The notes: generated from the sequence alone by a model not told the origin. 64,000 nt of DNA from Methylorubrum rhodesianum (GCF_014199985.1 NZ_JACHOS010000002.1:62001-126000), one strand, 5' to 3'; positions 40,435-50,935 are shown, numbered from the stretch's first letter. Numbers and translations are program-made.

Positions 40435-42786
40435 TCAGAACGACAGCTTCATCCCCGCCACGAAGGTCCGCGGCGGGCCAGCGAAGATCGAGCCCGTGGT
40501 GCCGGCCAGCACGGCACGGCCGTTCTGCGCACCCGTCGCGGCATTGATCGTGTTGGCCAGCGGGTTGGCCGAGCCGACATAGGCCGTATCGAGGACGTTG
40601 CGCAGCTCGCCGTAGAGGTCGATGCGCCGGGCGTACCCGTTCGGCAGCGGGGCCGAGTAGTGGATGTTGAAGTTGAGGATCGCGAAGCCCGGCACATTCA
40701 GCAGGTTGGCGTTATCGACGAAGTAGCCGTCCTGCGCCACCACCTCGGCGAAGCCGCCGAGCCCGGCGAGCGGCCCCGCCGGCACGTCGTAGCCGACCCG
40801 CGCCAGAAACTGATGAGCGGGCACGCCGGGGATGCGGTGCCCCGCACGGTCGAAGCGCGCGGTAAGGCTGCCGGCGCTGATCTGCTCGACATAGTCGGTG
40901 TGGACTTGGTCGTCGTAGGTATAGGCCAGCACACCCCGCCAACCGGGTGCGAAGCTCCACTCCGCCCCGACCTCGATGCCGCGATGCTCGGAGGCCGGAG
41001 CATTGAAGGTGTAGTTCAGAAGGCCGGCGCCCGGCGACTGCGTGACGAACTCGTTGCGGAAGAACTCGTAGAAGCCGGTCACGCTGAGGCGCAGGCCCTC
41101 GAAGAGGATGACGTCGGCGCCGAGATCGAACCCGAGAGTCTCCTGCGTCTTCAGGTCGGCGTTGTTGCCTGGAAGCCCGGTCGCGTTGACGAACAGGCTC
41201 GAGAAGGAGGGCGTCGCGTAGCCCGTGGCCACGCGACCGCGCAGGGCCCAGTCCGGCTCCGGCCGGTAGACGAGGGCGAGTTCCGGCGCGAGGTTGAGGA
41301 AGCGGCGGTCGGCGGTGGCCAAGGTCGATGTCGTGCCGACGGCGCTCGTGGCGAAGGTGCGGTTGCGCCCGGTGATGCTCGATTCCTCGCCGCCCAATCC
41401 GGCGATTGCCGTCCAGTGCGGCGCGAGTTCGATTTCGAGGCGGCCCCGTCCGCCGAGATTCGACTGTACCGCGTCCTGTAGTCCGATGAGCGCGCCGAGC
41501 CGGGCCCCTCCATAGGGTGCCCGATTGAAGACCGAGGCGGTGATGTCCACGGTACTGAAGGCGAGCGCGACGTAACCGACGGCCGGCAGGCCGAGCAGCT
41601 CGCCGCGCCGCGTCAGGTCCGTCTGCACGAAATACGAGGGCAGGCTGCCCCGGCCCGCGGTGGTGTAGAACGGCTGATTGTAGTTGCGCTCGTCGAAGCC
41701 GACCTGCACCCGCCACGTGGTCTGAGCATCGATGTCGTGCTCCCAGCGCCCGGCGATGATCGTGCGCCGATCGTTGCGGCGGAACGCGCCCTCCGTCGCC
41801 GTCACCGGCACGCGCGGACCGAAAGCGCCGTTCGCCAGCAGGCCGAAGGTGGTGCAGCCGGGGGCCGCCGTCGCCGCCGCGTCGCAGCCGCGCTGGTAGG
41901 GATTGATCCGGAACTGGTCGAGCGACCCGCGGGCCGGGATGTTGGCGGTGACGTCGTTGTTGATGACCTTGAGGGTGAAGCGGTTGTCGGGCGTCGGCGT
42001 GTAGCTCGCTAGCAGGTTGACCGTCTGCGTGTCGTAGGAGCTGCTGTCCTGGTACCCGTTGGCCCGCACGTCGCTGGCGAACAGGCCGATCTCGAACGGG
42101 CCGCTCACGCCGCCGACGGTGAAGAAGTGGCTGAGATAGCCGAAGCTGCCGGCATCGACGCCGATCTCGTAGCCGTTGATATCGCGGCCGGTGCGGGTGC
42201 GGAAGGCCAGTGCGCCGCTGGTGGCGTAGTTGCCGAACAGCGCCGATTGGGGGCCGCGGAATACGTCGATGCGCGAATAGGCGCGGGGATCGACCAGATC
42301 GAAGCGTGAGGCGCCGTCGGGCTGAGTGACGGGGAAGCCGTCCTCCAGCACCACCATGTTCCGGGTGACGCCGGTGGCACGGGCGTTGTTGCCGCGGATC
42401 GAGATCACCACGTCGCGCCCGCCATTGCCCTGGCGCAGCGTGACGCCGGGGCTGTCGAGCAGCACCGTGCCGATGGAGGTGGCGGGGCGGTCCGCGATGG
42501 TCCCTTCGCGGCCCACGGCGGTGACGACCTGACCGACCGGACGCTCGATGACGAGAAGGGCCGCGCCGGGTGGTCCGGCAACGCCGAAGCTTGCGGTGTC
42601 GGTGCCATCCGCCACTTGACCCTTCGGGGTGTCCTCGCCGGTGACGGCGAGTTCCTCGAGGGTCACAGAATCGGCGGCCGGCTGCGCCGCTACGGGGCTG
42701 GCCAGGACGAGAGGCGTTGCGGCGAGGAGCACGGCGGCACGGCGCGCGGCGACGGGGCCGGCGGCGCCCGGCATGAACGATGGCAT
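40435..42786 (-). CDS. TonB-dependent outer membrane receptor
   Basis: A 783-aa receptor with a signal peptide (RRAAVLLAATPLVLASPVAA) and a TonB-box-like LEELAVTGE. The plug domain (~55-200) contains VTLRQGNGGRDVVISIRGN, VVLEDGFPVTQPDGASRFD and IDVFRGPQSALFGNYATSGAL, and a 22-strand-type barrel ends in the outer-membrane signature FVAGMKLSF. The type resembles FecA/YncD receptors. The DUF2946 Cys/His protein 39 nt upstream on the same strand suggests metal, perhaps copper, but substrate is not shown. Confidence 0.88.
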   Translation of the reverse strand: MPSFMPGAAGPVAARRAAVLLAATPLVLASPVAAQPAADSVTLEELAVTGEDTPKGQVADGTDTASFGVAGPPGAALLVIERPVGQVVTAVGREGTIADRPATSIGTVLLDSPGVTLRQGNGGRDVVISIRGNNARATGVTRNMVVLEDGFPVTQPDGASRFDLVDPRAYSRIDVFRGPQSALFGNYATSGALAFRTRTGRDINGYEIGVDAGSFGYLSHFFTVGGVSGPFEIGLFASDVRANGYQDSSSYDTQTVNLLASYTPTPDNRFTLKVINNDVTANIPARGSLDQFRINPYQRGCDAAATAAPGCTTFGLLANGAFGPRVPVTATEGAFRRNDRRTIIAGRWEHDIDAQTTWRVQVGFDERNYNQPFYTTAGRGSLPSYFVQTDLTRRGELLGLPAVGYVALAFSTVDITASVFNRAPYGGARLGALIGLQDAVQSNLGGRGRLEIELAPHWTAIAGLGGEESSITGRNRTFATSAVGTTSTLATADRRFLNLAPELALVYRPEPDWALRGRVATGYATPSFSSLFVNATGLPGNNADLKTQETLGFDLGADVILFEGLRLSVTGFYEFFRNEFVTQSPGAGLLNYTFNAPASEHRGIEVGAEWSFAPGWRGVLAYTYDDQVHTDYVEQISAGSLTARFDRAGHRIPGVPAHQFLARVGYDVPAGPLAGLGGFAEVVAQDGYFVDNANLLNVPGFAILNFNIHYSAPLPNGYARRIDLYGELRNVLDTAYVGSANPLANTINAATGAQNGRAVLAGTTGSIFAGPPRTFVAGMKLSF

Positions 42787-42825
42787 GGAATCGATGTCCG
42801 TTTCTGAGGGATCGAGGAGATCGGC

Positions 42826-43191
42826 TCAGACGGTGGGCGGACCTCGCGGGCTGATACCCTGATCGGGCGGAGCACGGGGCTGGATCGCCGCGGCGGACGG
42901 CCGGGCAAGCGGAACGCTCGCCGGCGGCCACAGGGCGGGCGACGAGTCCGCCCGTGACGGCGACGGCAGGTCTGCGGCCTGGACCTGGATGCAGCAGGCG
43001 TGATGGCCGCAGGTCTGGCCTTCCTCGACCGGAATTCCGGACCCCAGGTGCTCGGCGCAGAGGAGGCTGCCGTCGAGGCGCGGTACGGCGGGCGCGAGGA
43101 CCGTGAGAAAGGCCTGAAGCACGAGCGCGTAGAGCGCGATCACCCCGATAATCGCGCGGCCGTGCACGGAACGGTACGGGCGCTCGCGCAT
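42826..43191 (-). CDS. DUF2946-like Cys/His-rich exported protein
   Basis: A 121-aa protein with one N-terminal membrane or signal segment (AIIGVIALYALVLQAFLTVLAP). A Cys at LLCAEH and the cluster TCGHHACCIQ then give the C-x-H-H-x-C-C pattern of DUF2946 proteins, followed by a Pro/Ser-rich tail. DUF2946 genes often sit beside TonB receptors and are thought to be connected with copper; that role is an inference. It is upstream of and probably co-transcribed with the TonB receptor. Confidence 0.65.
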   Translation of the reverse strand: MRERPYRSVHGRAIIGVIALYALVLQAFLTVLAPAVPRLDGSLLCAEHLGSGIPVEEGQTCGHHACCIQVQAADLPSPSRADSSPALWPPASVPLARPSAAAIQPRAPPDQGISPRGPPTV

Positions 43192-43302
43192 GGCCCCGCT
43201 TCTAGGAGGCGTCGGCGCGACCGGTCAACGCGGCGGCGACCTCGATCCCGCGACGGCCCCCGGGGCCGGTGGTCAGCCGGGCACCGGTCGCAAGCGGGAG
43301 GA

Positions 43303-43710
43303 TCAGGCCGGCAGGCCCGCTGGTTCGAACAGGAAGTCGTCGACGGAGGGGATCGTCACTGCAAGGCCCGTGCCGTAGCCGGACTTCGACAGGCGCCACG
43401 GCCGTTCAGCGCGGGCGCGGATCGCCTCCGACGGACGCAGCCGACGCAGCGAGCCGTCCTCGCCCATCTCCTCGATGGTCAGGAAGCCGTAAACCTGGAG
43501 GCGCGAGGCGATCAGCTTGGTTTCGCGGTCTCCCGCCGGCACCCGCAGGCTGCCCGTCGCGTAGACCGCGTCCATCAGGCTGCGCTGATCGGCCCGCGAG
43601 CGGATCCGCGGTGCTTCGACGGCCCCGAACTCGGAGGCGATGGCTCCCTGCCGTGCCGCGGCCGGCCGGCGGAAGGGGATGACGTTGTCCGTTCCCGGAA
43701 CGCTACGCAT
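43303..43710 (-). CDS. Conserved hypothetical protein
   Basis: A 135-aa soluble protein I do not recognise. The start chosen is ATG 43710 (MRSVPGTDNVIPFRRP); the frame is open 17 codons further. The core has RSRADQRSLMDAVYATGSL, ETKLIASRLQVYGFLTIEEMGEDG and SEAIRARAERPW, helical and charged. VIPFRRP is an N-terminal motif seen in many unrelated small alphaproteobacterial proteins. No signal peptide. Confidence 0.6.
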   Translation of the reverse strand: MRSVPGTDNVIPFRRPAAARQGAIASEFGAVEAPRIRSRADQRSLMDAVYATGSLRVPAGDRETKLIASRLQVYGFLTIEEMGEDGSLRRLRPSEAIRARAERPWRLSKSGYGTGLAVTIPSVDDFLFEPAGLPA

Positions 43711-43885
43711 ACACACAGCACCTTCGTATCGCGAAAAGCTCCCCGACCGGTGCGCTCTCACGGCGCCGTCCCGGTCGAAGCGAAGCTTTCGACGATCCCG
43801 ATTAATGCCTGCTTAGCCATGCCCGCCCGCGGTGGGCGGAAGGCGTCCCGAAACGGGCCGCCCCCTTCCATCCGGGCTCCGCGCC

Positions 43886-44545
43886 TCAGCGCAGCGCGAC
43901 CTTGAACGCGCCTTCGGTCTTGGCGCGGATCTCGTCCTCGGTGACGCCGTCGGCGAGCTCCACCAGGGTCATCCCGCCATCGCCCTTCTTGTCGATGGTG
44001 AAGACGCCGAGATCGGTGATCACCATGTCGACGACCTGCGTGCCGGTGAGCGGCAGGTCGCAGCTCTTCAGCAGCTTCGCGCTCTCGGAGCCGTCCTTGC
44101 CCTTGGCGACGTGCTCCATCACCACGACGACCTTCTTGACGCCGGCGACAAGGTCCATCGCCCCGCCCATCCCCTTCACCATCTTGCCGGGGATCATCCA
44201 GTTGGCGAGGTCGCCGTTCTGCGCGACCTGCATCGCGCCCAGGATCGACAGGTCGATGTGGCCGCCGCGGATCATCCCGAAGGAGTCGGCCGAGGAGAAG
44301 TAGCTCGTGGTCGGCAGCGCGGTGATGGTCTGCTTGCCGGCATTGATGAGGTCGGGATCCTCCTCCCCCTCGTACGGGAACGGTCCCATGCCGAGCATGC
44401 CGTTCTCGGATTGCAATTGTACCGACATGCCCTCGGGGATGTAGTTCGATACCAGCGTCGGAATGCCGATGCCGAGATTCACGTAGAAGCCGTCCTCCAG
44501 CTCCTGCGCGGCGCGTTCCGCCATCTGCTCACGGGTCCAGGCCAT
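43886..44545 (-). CDS. scoB: 3-oxoacid CoA-transferase subunit B
   Basis: A 219-aa beta subunit of succinyl-CoA:3-ketoacid CoA-transferase, which moves CoA between succinyl-CoA and acetoacetate. The catalytic Glu is in [12 protein letters not shown], and [17 protein letters not shown] and [20 protein letters not shown] are family blocks. The start ATG 44545 is set by [16 protein letters not shown]. It follows scoA by 23 nt. In this group of organisms it fits acetoacetate and hydroxybutyrate use. Confidence 0.93.
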   Translation of the reverse strand: MAWTREQMAERAAQELEDGFYVNLGIGIPTLVSNYIPEGMSVQLQSENGMLGMGPFPYEGEEDPDLINAGKQTITALPTTSYFSSADSFGMIRGGHIDLSILGAMQVAQNGDLANWMIPGKMVKGMGGAMDLVAGVKKVVVVMEHVAKGKDGSESAKLLKSCDLPLTGTQVVDMVITDLGVFTIDKKGDGGMTLVELADGVTEDEIRAKTEGAFKVALR

Positions 44546-44568
44546 CTTCTCGTTCTCCCCTGCCCTGC

Positions 44569-45306
44569 TCAGATCTGGCCGCCGCCGGCCGCCGCCGCTT
44601 CCGGCTCCTTGCGCTTGCGAACGGTGCGCTGCTCGATCCGCTTCTCGCGCACCGGCACATGGATGATGCGGCCGATGAAGATGCCCGGCGTGTGGATGTG
44701 GTCGGGGTCGATCTCGCCGGGCTCGACGAGATGCTCGACCTGGGCAACCGTGACCTCGGCGGCGGTGGCCATCATCGGATTGAAGTTGCGCGCCGTCTTC
44801 CGGTAGACGAGGTTGCCCTCGGTATCGCCCTTCCAGGCATGGACGATGGCCAGATCGGCGAACAGCCCATGCTCCATCACGTAGCTCTCGCCGTCGAATT
44901 CCCGCACCTCCTTGCCCTCGGCGACCTTGGTGCCGACACCGGTCTTGGTGAAGAAGGCCGGAATGCCGGCGCCCCCGGCGCGGATGCGCTCGGCCAGGGT
45001 GCCCTGCGGGTTGAACTCGATCTCGAGTTCGCCGCCGAGATACTGACGGGCGAATTCCTTGTTCTCGCCGACGTAGGACGAGATCATCTTCTTCACCTGA
45101 CGGGTGTCGAGCAGCTTGCCCAGGCCCACGCCGTCGATGCCGGCATTGTTGGAGATGACGGTCAGATCCTTCACGCCCGAGGCCTGGATCGCGTCGATCA
45201 GCTCGTCGGGAATGCCGCACAGGCCGAAGCCGCCGGCCATGATCGTCATACCGTCGCGCAGGAGGCCGGCGAGCGCCGCCTTCGGATCCGGGTAGACCTT
45301 CTTCAT
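44569..45306 (-). CDS. scoA: 3-oxoacid CoA-transferase subunit A
   Basis: A 245-aa alpha subunit. It has the CoA-binding [52 protein letters not shown] and the terminal block [16 protein letters not shown] 45306 ([12 protein letters not shown]) is the family start; the frame is open 15 codons further upstream. The last residues (AAAAGGGGQI) are low complexity. Operon with scoB. Confidence 0.93.
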   Translation of the reverse strand: MKKVYPDPKAALAGLLRDGMTIMAGGFGLCGIPDELIDAIQASGVKDLTVISNNAGIDGVGLGKLLDTRQVKKMISSYVGENKEFARQYLGGELEIEFNPQGTLAERIRAGGAGIPAFFTKTGVGTKVAEGKEVREFDGESYVMEHGLFADLAIVHAWKGDTEGNLVYRKTARNFNPMMATAAEVTVAQVEHLVEPGEIDPDHIHTPGIFIGRIIHVPVREKRIEQRTVRKRKEPEAAAAGGGQI

Positions 45307-45674
45307 CGACAGCGTCCCTTCCTCGTCTTCCGCCGTAGCGGGCGTGGCCAAGCTTCGGGCATCATGATTCGGCGGTCGGCCGCGGCTCCGATCGATGGCG
45401 GTTGGGTGTGCAACGCAAGCCCGTCTTCGTCAAACCGCCGACGCAATTGTGCGCGATGCAAAAACCCCGCGCCGTAACCGTCCGCCGGGTCGGAGGGGCC
45501 GCGACCCGTCCTCGTCCACAGGATGCGCTCCGCGCCATCCACCGCATTGCGGTTCGGCCGCCCCTCGGTCGCGAGACAGAAGGACTGGAACCGGCTAAGC
45601 AGTCGGATCGCACGGCTTGCCAGGCCGGTGCGGTTCGGCCGAGTCCGATCCGCTTCGCCCGTCCACGGAGTGCA
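45307..45674. other. Divergent intergenic region
   Basis: 368 nt between scoA and the AsmA-like gene with no credible gene. It should carry both promoters; no box was recognised with confidence. Confidence 0.5.
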
Positions 45675-47579
45675 ATGTCGCTGCGCCGCATCCTTCCCGC
45701 CCTCGGACTCGGGCTTGTCGCCAGCGCGCTGGTGGCCGCCTGCCTGCCGTGGTCGATCGAGGCGCCCGGCGCGGCCCGCTTCGTGAGCGGGGCGCTGCAG
45801 CGTAGCTGGGGCGTGGCCCTGTCGGCGCGCGGGCCTACGGAAGTGGTGCTGCTCCCCCTGCCGCGGATCGTGTTCCGGGATATCCGCCTCAACGAAGGCG
45901 ATGCGGCCGGGCCGGTTCTGGCTTCCGGCGGTCACCTGTCGCTCCAACTCGGCCCCGCCGCCCTGCTCCTGGGGCGGGTCGAAGTCGATTCCCTGACCCT
46001 CGAGGGCGCCGAGGTGTTGCTGCCGCAGGACGCGGGCGATACCCGATGGTCCGGCGCGACCGAGCGGCTGACCCACAGCATCGCCGGCGAAGACGGGGAG
46101 CGGCCCCGGCGCATCATCCTCGCCCGCTGCTCGGTCACCGGGCTCGATCCGCGGGACGGCACGCTTCGGACGGCCCACGACGTCGATCTCACGGTCTCCT
46201 GGCCGACGTGGAGCGAGAGCCTCGCTCTGACCGGAGGTTTCCGCTGGAGCGACGGCAGCGCCCGGATCACCCTCGCGGGTCTACGCCCTTACACCCTGTT
46301 TTCCGGCGGAGAGAGCCCGTTCAGCGTCGCCGCGACATGGCCGACCGGCTCACTGAACGCCGAGGGCAGGGGCAGCGTGCGCGACGGTCTGCGGGCCTCC
46401 GGCACCGGCAGTCTTCAGACACGTTCCCTCCATCGGACCCTCGCGCTCACAGGCGGCGGCCTTGCCCTGTCGCCCTTCGTCGAAGACTTCTCGGTGGAGG
46501 GCAGCTTCGAGGCCGGCTCGGGTCAGGTCCAGTTCCCCAATGTCACCGTCCGCAGCGACGGCAACAGCCTCGAGGGGGCCGGCTCCGCCACCTTCGGCTC
46601 CCGGCGCACCGCCGTGCAAGCCACGCTGGCGGCCGAGAACCTCAACCTCTCGCCCCTGCTCGCCGGGATTCTGCGACTGACGGGCTTCGATCACGCCGAC
46701 GACGCGGCGGCGCGCGCGCGCTCCCTCGACCTGCGTCCCTTCACCGGCGGCGACCTCGACCTGCGGATCTCCGCCGGCAATGCCCGGATCGGACCGGTTC
46801 AACTGACGGATCTCGCCTCGAGCGTCCTCGTGCGCGACGGCGGTATCGAAGCCTCCCTCGGACGGGCCAGCCTGCGGGGTGGCATCGTCAAGGGCCGGGT
46901 CTCCTTCGCGGCCGACGACGGCGATGCGGCACTGACCCGCGTCAAGGCCCAGGGCAGCTTCGACCGGCTCGATCTCGGTGATCTTCTGGACGATCTCGGG
47001 CAATCCCGCTGGATGCTCGGCGCGACGCGGGGAAGTCTCGCCCTGGAGGCCGCCGGCCACGATGTCGGCGCTCTGACCCGATCCGTTTCCGGCCGGGTCG
47101 CCCTGGAGAGCGAGGACGGCGCCCTGTCCGGGCTCGACCTTGCCGATGTGATCCATCGCGGCGGGACGATGGCGCCGGGTGCGCTGGCCCGCCGCAACGG
47201 TCGCACACCGTTCGAGCATGCGGCCGTGACGCTGCTGTTCGCCGACGGTGTCGGCGAGATCGTCGAGGGCCGGCTCGCTTCCCGGACCCTCGGAGCCTCC
47301 CTGAATGGGCGGATCGCCCTGGCCGACCGCCGCTTCCAGGCTCTGGCCGAGATTCAGCCGCGAACGAATGCCTCCGCCGACGGGGCGCCCCCTGCGGCCA
47401 CGCAATTCGAGATCGCCGGACCTTGGGATGCGGTGAGCGTTCGAGCGAGTGCGGACCCGCAGGCGGGAGGCGTCGACGCGCGCCGGCGCGCTCTTCCCGA
47501 TCTCGTCCGGCGCCCAGGAGCGGACCTGCCGCTCGGGATCCGCGCCTACGCACCGGCGAACGCGTCCGCGGGACCGTGA
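45675..47579 (+). CDS. AsmA-like protein
   Basis: A 634-aa protein anchored by an N-terminal hydrophobic segment (ILPALGLGLVASALVAACLPW). The AsmA pattern follows: LVLLPLPRIVFRDIRL-like beta repeats, VDSLTLEGAEVLL, then a long beta-rich region and the C-terminal AsmA_2 block with LQARGSFDRL-like turns (VKAQGSFDRLDLGDLLDDLG), SGRVALESEDGALSGLDLADVIHRGG and FEHAAVTLLFADGVGEI. AsmA proteins are thought to form periplasmic bridges for phospholipid movement to the outer membrane. GGAG before ATG 45675. Confidence 0.82.
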   Translation: MSLRRILPALGLGLVASALVAACLPWSIEAPGAARFVSGALQRSWGVALSARGPTEVVLLPLPRIVFRDIRLNEGDAAGPVLASGGHLSLQLGPAALLLGRVEVDSLTLEGAEVLLPQDAGDTRWSGATERLTHSIAGEDGERPRRIILARCSVTGLDPRDGTLRTAHDVDLTVSWPTWSESLALTGGFRWSDGSARITLAGLRPYTLFSGGESPFSVAATWPTGSLNAEGRGSVRDGLRASGTGSLQTRSLHRTLALTGGGLALSPFVEDFSVEGSFEAGSGQVQFPNVTVRSDGNSLEGAGSATFGSRRTAVQATLAAENLNLSPLLAGILRLTGFDHADDAAARARSLDLRPFTGGDLDLRISAGNARIGPVQLTDLASSVLVRDGGIEASLGRASLRGGIVKGRVSFAADDGDAALTRVKAQGSFDRLDLGDLLDDLGQSRWMLGATRGSLALEAAGHDVGALTRSVSGRVALESEDGALSGLDLADVIHRGGTMAPGALARRNGRTPFEHAAVTLLFADGVGEIVEGRLASRTLGASLNGRIALADRRFQALAEIQPRTNASADGAPPAATQFEIAGPWDAVSVRASADPQAGGVDARRRALPDLVRRPGADLPLGIRAYAPANASAGP

Positions 47580-47859
47580 TCGCGCGGCGGACCGGATTGG
47601 TCCTGTGACCTGTCTCCGCGCGAGCCGATAATGCGGGATCGATCGGTCATCCGAAGGCCGGTGGGTCGCTTGAGGATGACGGATTCGGACTTCGCCTGAG
47701 CACCCAGCGGGCGTGCCGATACGGCCTCGGCCGCTCGAACCGGTGTCGTATCGGACCGGCTCCGCGACTGGACATCCGCGCGGAGACCGGTTGGAGATGC
47801 GAAGAATCTGCCGGGCTCCTGGGTCGAACGGATTTCGATCCGCGAGCCCTGGAACAGCC

Positions 47860-49125
47860 TCAGGAGTTGCCGCTTACCGCCCCGGTGGCGGAGGTCCCCC
47901 CGGAACCGTTGCCGCCCTTGGCCTTCTCGAAGGCGCGCCGGACGAGATCAGTGCCGACTTCCATCGCCGCATCGAGCGCCCGCTGCGACAGCGTGCCGGC
48001 TTCGACCGTCTCGCCGGCATAGAGCGGCTGTTCGAGGGCGACGGCGTCGCCGCGGGTGACGCGCAGGCGGCCGACCTCTCGGCCCTGCTCGACCGGTGCC
48101 ACGAGCGGTCCCTGATAGACGACCTTGGCCGTCACGCGGTCCGATGTGCCGCGCGGCAGCAGCAGGCGCACCGGCTTCTTGGCGACCACCGGCACCGAAC
48201 CCTTCTCGCCGCCGAAGACCGAGAGATCCGCCACCGTCTCGTTCGCCGCAAAGACCTGCCGCGGCTCGAACGCGCGGAAGCCCCATTCCATCATTTTGCG
48301 GGCTTCGGCCGCGCGGTCGCGGGCGGTCTTCAGGCCCGACACGACCATGATCAGCCGCTGGCCGTTCTGCACCGCCGAGCCGGTGAGCGCGTAGCCCGAT
48401 TCTTCGAGATAGCCGGTCTTGAGACCGTCGGCGCCGATGTCGAGGGTCAGGAGCGGGTTGCGGTTCTGCTGCTTGATCTTGTTCCAGACGAACTCGCGCT
48501 CGGAGTAGATCTTGTAGAACTCGGGGTAGGTATCGATGAGGTACTGGGCGATCCGCGCCATGTCGCGGGCGGTCACCTTCTGGTCAGGGGCCGAGTAGCC
48601 GGTCGCGTTGCGGAAGGTCGAGCGCGTCAGTCCAATCTCCTTGGCGCGCTGGTTCATCATCCCGGCAAAGGCTTCCTCGGTGCCCGCCATGTTCTCGGCG
48701 ATGGTGATCGCCGCGTCGTTACCCGACTGCACGATCAGGCCGCGCAGAAGGTCGGAGAGCTTGATGCGGCTGTTGACCTGCGCGAACATCGACGAGCCGC
48801 CGCCGCCTGCCCCGCCGCGGCGCCACGCGTCCTCGGTCACCGTGAATTCGGTGTCCATCGAGAGGCGCCCCTCCTTGATGGCGCGGAACACGAGCTCCGC
48901 CGTCATCAGCTTGGCCATGCTGGCCGGGGAGAACGGCTCGTCGGCCGCCTTCTCGAACAGTACCGAGCCGGACTCGGCGTCGACCAAGATCGCGTGGGCA
49001 GCCGCCGTCTGGAAGGTCTGCGCGCCCGAGGGCGCCGGATAGAGGCAGGCGCCGAAGGCCGCAGCCAGCATCCCTACGAGCGCCCAGCGCGCCGCTCGGA
49101 ACCGTATCTCACCCATTTTCGCCAC
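47860..49125 (-). CDS. dacC: D-alanyl-D-alanine carboxypeptidase (PBP5/6 type)
   Basis: A 421-aa penicillin-binding protein exported by an N-terminal signal (ALVGMLAAAFGACLY...SGAQT). Active-site motifs are SMAK (Ser69, Lys72), SGN in LIVQSGNDAA, and KTG in DGLKTGYLEES. The PBP5 C-terminal domain follows (KKPVRLLLPRGT, VGRLRVTRGD), and an amphipathic end, but the tail (GGNGSGGTSATGAVSGNS) is low complexity rather than a classic membrane anchor. It trims the terminal D-Ala of peptidoglycan stems. The symbol within the dacA/C/D group is tentative. Confidence 0.9.
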   Translation of the reverse strand: MAKMGEIRFRAARWALVGMLAAAFGACLYPAPSGAQTFQTAAAHAILVDAESGSVLFEKAADEPFSPASMAKLMTAELVFRAIKEGRLSMDTEFTVTEDAWRRGGAGGGGSSMFAQVNSRIKLSDLLRGLIVQSGNDAAITIAENMAGTEEAFAGMMNQRAKEIGLTRSTFRNATGYSAPDQKVTARDMARIAQYLIDTYPEFYKIYSEREFVWNKIKQQNRNPLLTLDIGADGLKTGYLEESGYALTGSAVQNGQRLIMVVSGLKTARDRAAEARKMMEWGFRAFEPRQVFAANETVADLSVFGGEKGSVPVVAKKPVRLLLPRGTSDRVTAKVVYQGPLVAPVEQGREVGRLRVTRGDAVALEQPLYAGETVEAGTLSQRALDAAMEVGTDLVRRAFEKAKGGNGSGGTSATGAVSGNS

Positions 49126-49284
49126 TCCCGCGAACCCGCTTTCCGCCCGTCCCCGCCAAGCGTGACCTTAGCCCGGATACAATCCGATATCGAAGGCAAA
49201 GTTCGTTTTCGCACCGCGTCATGACGGCACCGAGGATCCTCACGCGCGCTTGTGGAAAACAGGGCCGATACCCATATCAAGTCC

Positions 49285-49686
49285 ATGGAATATCGTGATT
49301 TTCACCCAGACAAGCCGCCTGGCTTCCGGGTCCGGCGCCCGGGTGCTCCTGCCCCCGCCCCGGCCTCGGCCGGCGAGGGCCGGGACCTGTGGCGGACGCT
49401 TCCCCTGGAGGGAACCTTCGAGGTCGTCTACGAGGATGCCCGCGGCGCCTGGACGACCCGCACCTTGGACGCGCGCGAGCTGAAGCTCGGGCCCGGCCGC
49501 ACCCTGCTCGGCGGCACCGATCGCGCGCACGGCCTCTATCGCGGCCTGCGCGCCGACCGCATCCGGCGGCTGACCGAGCCTGCCTCAACCACGCGCATCG
49601 AGACCGGCATCCTCGATTGGCTGCTCGCACGCGCGCAGGCACAGCGGAAGGTCCGCGGCTCGCGCAGTCCGCGTCGAGCAGCGTGA
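49285..49686 (+). CDS. Short WYL-like domain protein
   Basis: A 133-aa protein ([15 protein letters not shown] start; an earlier GTG at 49252 is possible). After a Pro/Ala-rich stretch, residues ~40-115 read [50 protein letters not shown], the strand order and YR-RADRI end of WYL domains. No helix-turn-helix is present. WYL domains bind nucleotide or nucleic-acid ligands in regulators and defence systems. As a single domain its function is unknown. It lies just before rnd with 94 nt between, possibly the same transcript. Confidence 0.5.
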   Translation: MEYRDFHPDKPPGFRVRRPGAPAPAPASAGEGRDLWRTLPLEGTFEVVYEDARGAWTTRTLDARELKLGPGRTLLGGTDRAHGLYRGLRADRIRRLTEPASTTRIETGILDWLLARAQAQRKVRGSRSPRRAA

Positions 49687-49780
49687 GCCGGCGAAGTTTT
49701 TGCCGTCCCACGCAATCGCGTGGGGACAAGGGGCCTCGCCTCGTCTCGCGGTTGCGCGCGACCTTCGGTATAGCCGGTTC

Positions 49781-50935
49781 ATGGAACTGATCTCCGCAAC
49801 GCAGGCCCTGTCCGACGCCTGTGCCCGGCTCGCCGCGCAGCCCTTCGTCACCGTCGATACGGAGTTCATGCGCGAGACGACGTATTATCCGAAGCTCTGC
49901 CTGATCCAGATGGCGGGCCCGGACGGCTTCGCTTGTCTCGTCGATCCGCTCGCCGAAGATCTCGACCTCAAGCCCTTCTTCGAGCTGATGGCCGATGAAA
50001 GCACTGTCAAAGTGTTCCATTCAGCCCGGCAGGATTTGGAGATCATTTGGCTGCTCGGCGGACTCTTGCCGCATCCGTTCTTCGACACGCAGGTCGCGGC
50101 CATGGTCTGCGGCTACGGCGACTCGGTCTCCTACGAGCAGCTCGTCAACGACGTCGCGAAGGCGCGCATCGATAAATCGTCCCGCTTCACCGACTGGTCG
50201 CGTCGTCCGCTCTCCGAGGCACAGCTTGCCTATGCCCTGTCGGACGTCACCCATCTCGTGACGATCTATCAGGTGCTCGCCGCCGAGCTGGTCCGTACCG
50301 ATCGCGGCCTCTGGCTCGACGAGGAGATGGCGGTGCTGACCTCTCCCGAAACCTATCAGGCGGAGCCCGCCCAGGCGTGGCGCCGGCTCTCGGGCCGGAT
50401 GCGCAAGCCGCGCGAGATCGCGGTACTGATGGAAGTGGCCGGTTGGCGCGAGGCGGAGGCGCAGAGCCGAAACGTGCCCCGCGGACGCATCCTCAAGGAC
50501 GAGGCGGTGATCGATATCGCGACCGCTGCCCCGCGCAGCGTCGAGGCCCTGGGCCGTCTGCGCACCATTCCCGCCGGCTTCGAGCGGTCGCGCACCGGAT
50601 CCGAGATTCTCGCGGCGGTCGAGCGGGGCTTTGCCCGCGACCTTTCGCAGATCGCTATGCCCGAGCGCAGCCGCTCGCGCGGTGGCGGCAACGGCGCCCT
50701 GGTCGATCTCCTCAAGGTGCTGCTCAAGGCGGTGGCCGAGGCGGAGGGCGTGGCGCCCAAGATCATCGCCACCGTTGACGATCTGGAGGCGCTGGCCGAC
50801 GACGACGCGGCGGACGTGGCCGTGCTTCAAGGCTGGCGCCGCAGCCTGTTCGGCGAAAAGGCCCTCGCCCTCAAGCATGGGCGGATGGCGCTCTCGGTGG
50901 AGCGCGGCCGGGTCACGGTGCGCGAACTGTCTTAG
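49781..50935 (+). CDS. rnd: Ribonuclease D
   Basis: A 384-aa 3'-5' exoribonuclease for tRNA and small RNA maturation. The DEDDy exonuclease domain has [22 protein letters not shown] (Asp26/Glu28), [22 protein letters not shown] and the Tyr motif [11 protein letters not shown]. An HRDC domain follows around residue 210-285 ([26 protein letters not shown]). ATG 49781 fits the family start although the frame is open from 49700. Full length for the family. Confidence 0.95.
   Translation: MELISATQALSDACARLAAQPFVTVDTEFMRETTYYPKLCLIQMAGPDGFACLVDPLAEDLDLKPFFELMADESTVKVFHSARQDLEIIWLLGGLLPHPFFDTQVAAMVCGYGDSVSYEQLVNDVAKARIDKSSRFTDWSRRPLSEAQLAYALSDVTHLVTIYQVLAAELVRTDRGLWLDEEMAVLTSPETYQAEPAQAWRRLSGRMRKPREIAVLMEVAGWREAEAQSRNVPRGRILKDEAVIDIATAAPRSVEALGRLRTIPAGFERSRTGSEILAAVERGFARDLSQIAMPERSRSRGGGNGALVDLLKVLLKAVAEAEGVAPKIIATVDDLEALADDDAADVAVLQGWRRSLFGEKALALKHGRMALSVERGRVTVRELS

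Noticed and set aside
49706..49726. CCCACGC/GCGTGGG hairpin between the WYL-like gene and rnd
   Set aside because: Only 7 bp, no T tract on either strand, and the genes could be co-transcribed through it.
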